Source: Dichotomicrobium thermohalophilum (GTDB lineage: Bacteria > Pseudomonadota > Alphaproteobacteria > Rhizobiales > Rhodomicrobiaceae). Taken from it: a stretch of DNA of 64,000 nucleotides. A model generated the notes under the pieces. It saw nothing but the letters and a program-made list of their open reading frames with translations, had not been told where the DNA came from and searched no databases. The stretch is taken from the NCBI RefSeq assembly GCF_003550175.1, contig NZ_QXDF01000004.1:62001-126000 (forward strand). Reading direction: 5' to 3'. Positions 63,121 through 64,000 of the stretch are shown piece after piece (the first letter of the stretch is position 1; the number at the start of each line of letters is the position of its first letter). The position numbers and the translations under genes are program-made.

Positions 63121-64000
63121 ATGAGCGACGCCGACGCCCCCATCCGCAAGGTCGTGCTGGCCTATTCCGGCGGCCTGGACACCTCCATAATTCTCAAGTG
63201 GTTAAAGGTCACTTACGGGTGTGAGGTGGTGACCTTCACCGCCGATCTCGGCCAGGGCGAGGAACTTGAGCCGGCCCGGCGCAAGGCAGAGATGCTGGGC
63301 ATCCGCGAGATCTATGTGGAGGACCTGCGCGAGGAATTCGTGCGTGATTACGTCTTCCCGATGATGCGCGCGAACGCGGTCTACGAGGGCGTCTACCTGC
63401 TCGGCACATCGATCGCGCGGCCGCTGATTGCCAAGCGCCAGATCGAGATCGCGCGCGAGACCGGCGCGGACGCGGTCTGTCACGGTGCGACTGGCAAGGG
63501 CAACGATCAGGTGCGTTTCGAGCTGGGTTATTACGCGCTTGCCCCCGACATCAAGGTGATCGCCCCTTGGCGCGAGTGGGAGCTTGGAAGCCGCGAGGCG
63601 CTGATCGACTTCGCCGAGAAGCACCAGATCCCGGTGCCGAAGGACAAGCGCGGGGAAGCGCCGTTTTCCTGCGACGCGAACCTGCTGCACACCTCGTCGG
63701 AGGGCAAGCTGCTGGAAGACCCGGACGAGGAAGCGCCGGAATACGTGTATCAGCGCACGGTCGCCCCGGAGGATGCGCCGGACAAGCCCACCTATGTCGA
63801 GATCGGCTTCGAGCGCGGCGATGCCGTGTCGATCGACGGCGAGCCGCTTAGCCCGGCGACCCTGCTGGCGCGGCTCAACGAACTGGGCCACGACAACGGT
63901 ATCGGTCGGCTTGATCTCGTCGAGAACCGCTTCGTCGGCATGAAGTCGCGCGGCATCTACGAGACGCCCGGCGGCACGATCCTACTGGCGGCGCATCGCG
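63121..64000 (+). CDS. argG: Argininosuccinate synthase, N-terminal part
   Basis: 293 codons are in the window and the frame is open at base 64000, so the gene continues outside (ArgG is normally about 400-410 aa). The ATP-pyrophosphatase P-loop [12 protein letters not shown] is at 14-25; citrulline- and aspartate-binding regions [22 protein letters not shown] and [21 protein letters not shown] are intact. It condenses citrulline and aspartate in arginine synthesis. The leader holds AAGGACATGACGCGCC before ATG 63121. Confidence 0.97.
   Translation, partial: MSDADAPIRKVVLAYSGGLDTSIILKWLKVTYGCEVVTFTADLGQGEELEPARRKAEMLGIREIYVEDLREEFVRDYVFPMMRANAVYEGVYLLGTSIARPLIAKRQIEIARETGADAVCHGATGKGNDQVRFELGYYALAPDIKVIAPWREWELGSREALIDFAEKHQIPVPKDKRGEAPFSCDANLLHTSSEGKLLEDPDEEAPEYVYQRTVAPEDAPDKPTYVEIGFERGDAVSIDGEPLSPATLLARLNELGHDNGIGRLDLVENRFVGMKSRGIYETPGGTILLAAHR

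Overview
The window is GC-rich, densely coded bacterial chromosome, most likely from an alphaproteobacterium. Evidence for this placement: the block obg-proB-proA-nadD-rsfS-rlmH, a RegB/RegA redox two-component pair, a dnaX product that lacks the usual zinc-binding cysteines, a LexA box of the alphaproteobacterial type (GAAC-N7-GAAC, the complement of GTTC-N7-GTTC) in front of imuA-imuB-dnaE2, and two palindromic intergenic repeats of alphaproteobacterial style. Genus cannot be fixed. A TRAP transporter, a dihydroxypropanesulfonate-type catabolic set and a DmdA-like demethylase suggest a marine or saline heterotroph (inference). No rRNA, tRNA, CRISPR array, insertion sequence, prophage or plasmid gene was found; the only RNA gene recognised is the small SRP RNA.

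Layout. 1-5.9 kb: end of rlmN, metY, efp, a VOC protein, an inositol monophosphatase-family gene and a MotA/MotB-like pair that is not flagellar by context. 5.9-13.5 kb: a minus-strand catabolic operon (small membrane protein, TRAP DctP-DctQ-DctM, then HpsN-, HpsO- and HpsP-like dehydrogenases), divergent from a LacI-family repressor with a perfect LacI-type operator between them. 13.8-22 kb: gatB, an SDR and the SOS mutasome cassette. 22-28.4 kb: rlmH, rsfS, nadD, a GFA-fold protein, proA, proB, obg. 28.5-36.1 kb: crtZ, an isolated nicotianamine synthase-like gene, SRP RNA, dnaX-ybaB-recR, an LpxL-like acyltransferase, a malyl-CoA lyase of Chloroflexus type, hspQ and two conserved hypotheticals.

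36.1-42.7 kb is the most unusual part. A translationally coupled operon (VanX-like D,D-dipeptidase, alpha/beta hydrolase, membrane-anchored MurF-like ligase) is divergent from a D-Ala-D-Ala ligase homologue with an altered second-substrate pocket, which is followed by regB and regA. It looks like an accessory cell-wall peptide system of unknown product. 42.7-52 kb: hypothetical membrane proteins, meaB, a pyrrolidone-carboxylate peptidase homologue, zapE, a sodium:solute symporter, a voltage-gated-type K+ channel with a C-terminal zinc ribbon, a LapG-type protease, gpmA, dapB and ppa. 52-58.5 kb: a one-carbon module (DmdA/GcvT-like demethylase, a possible Fe(II)/2-oxoglutarate oxygenase, a dimethylglycine dehydrogenase-like flavoprotein, a methylenetetrahydrofolate reductase-like protein) that could move methyl groups from an N- or S-methylated osmolyte onto folate. 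58.6-64 kb: pepN, a DUF3365 haem protein, a CHAD protein and the first part of argG.
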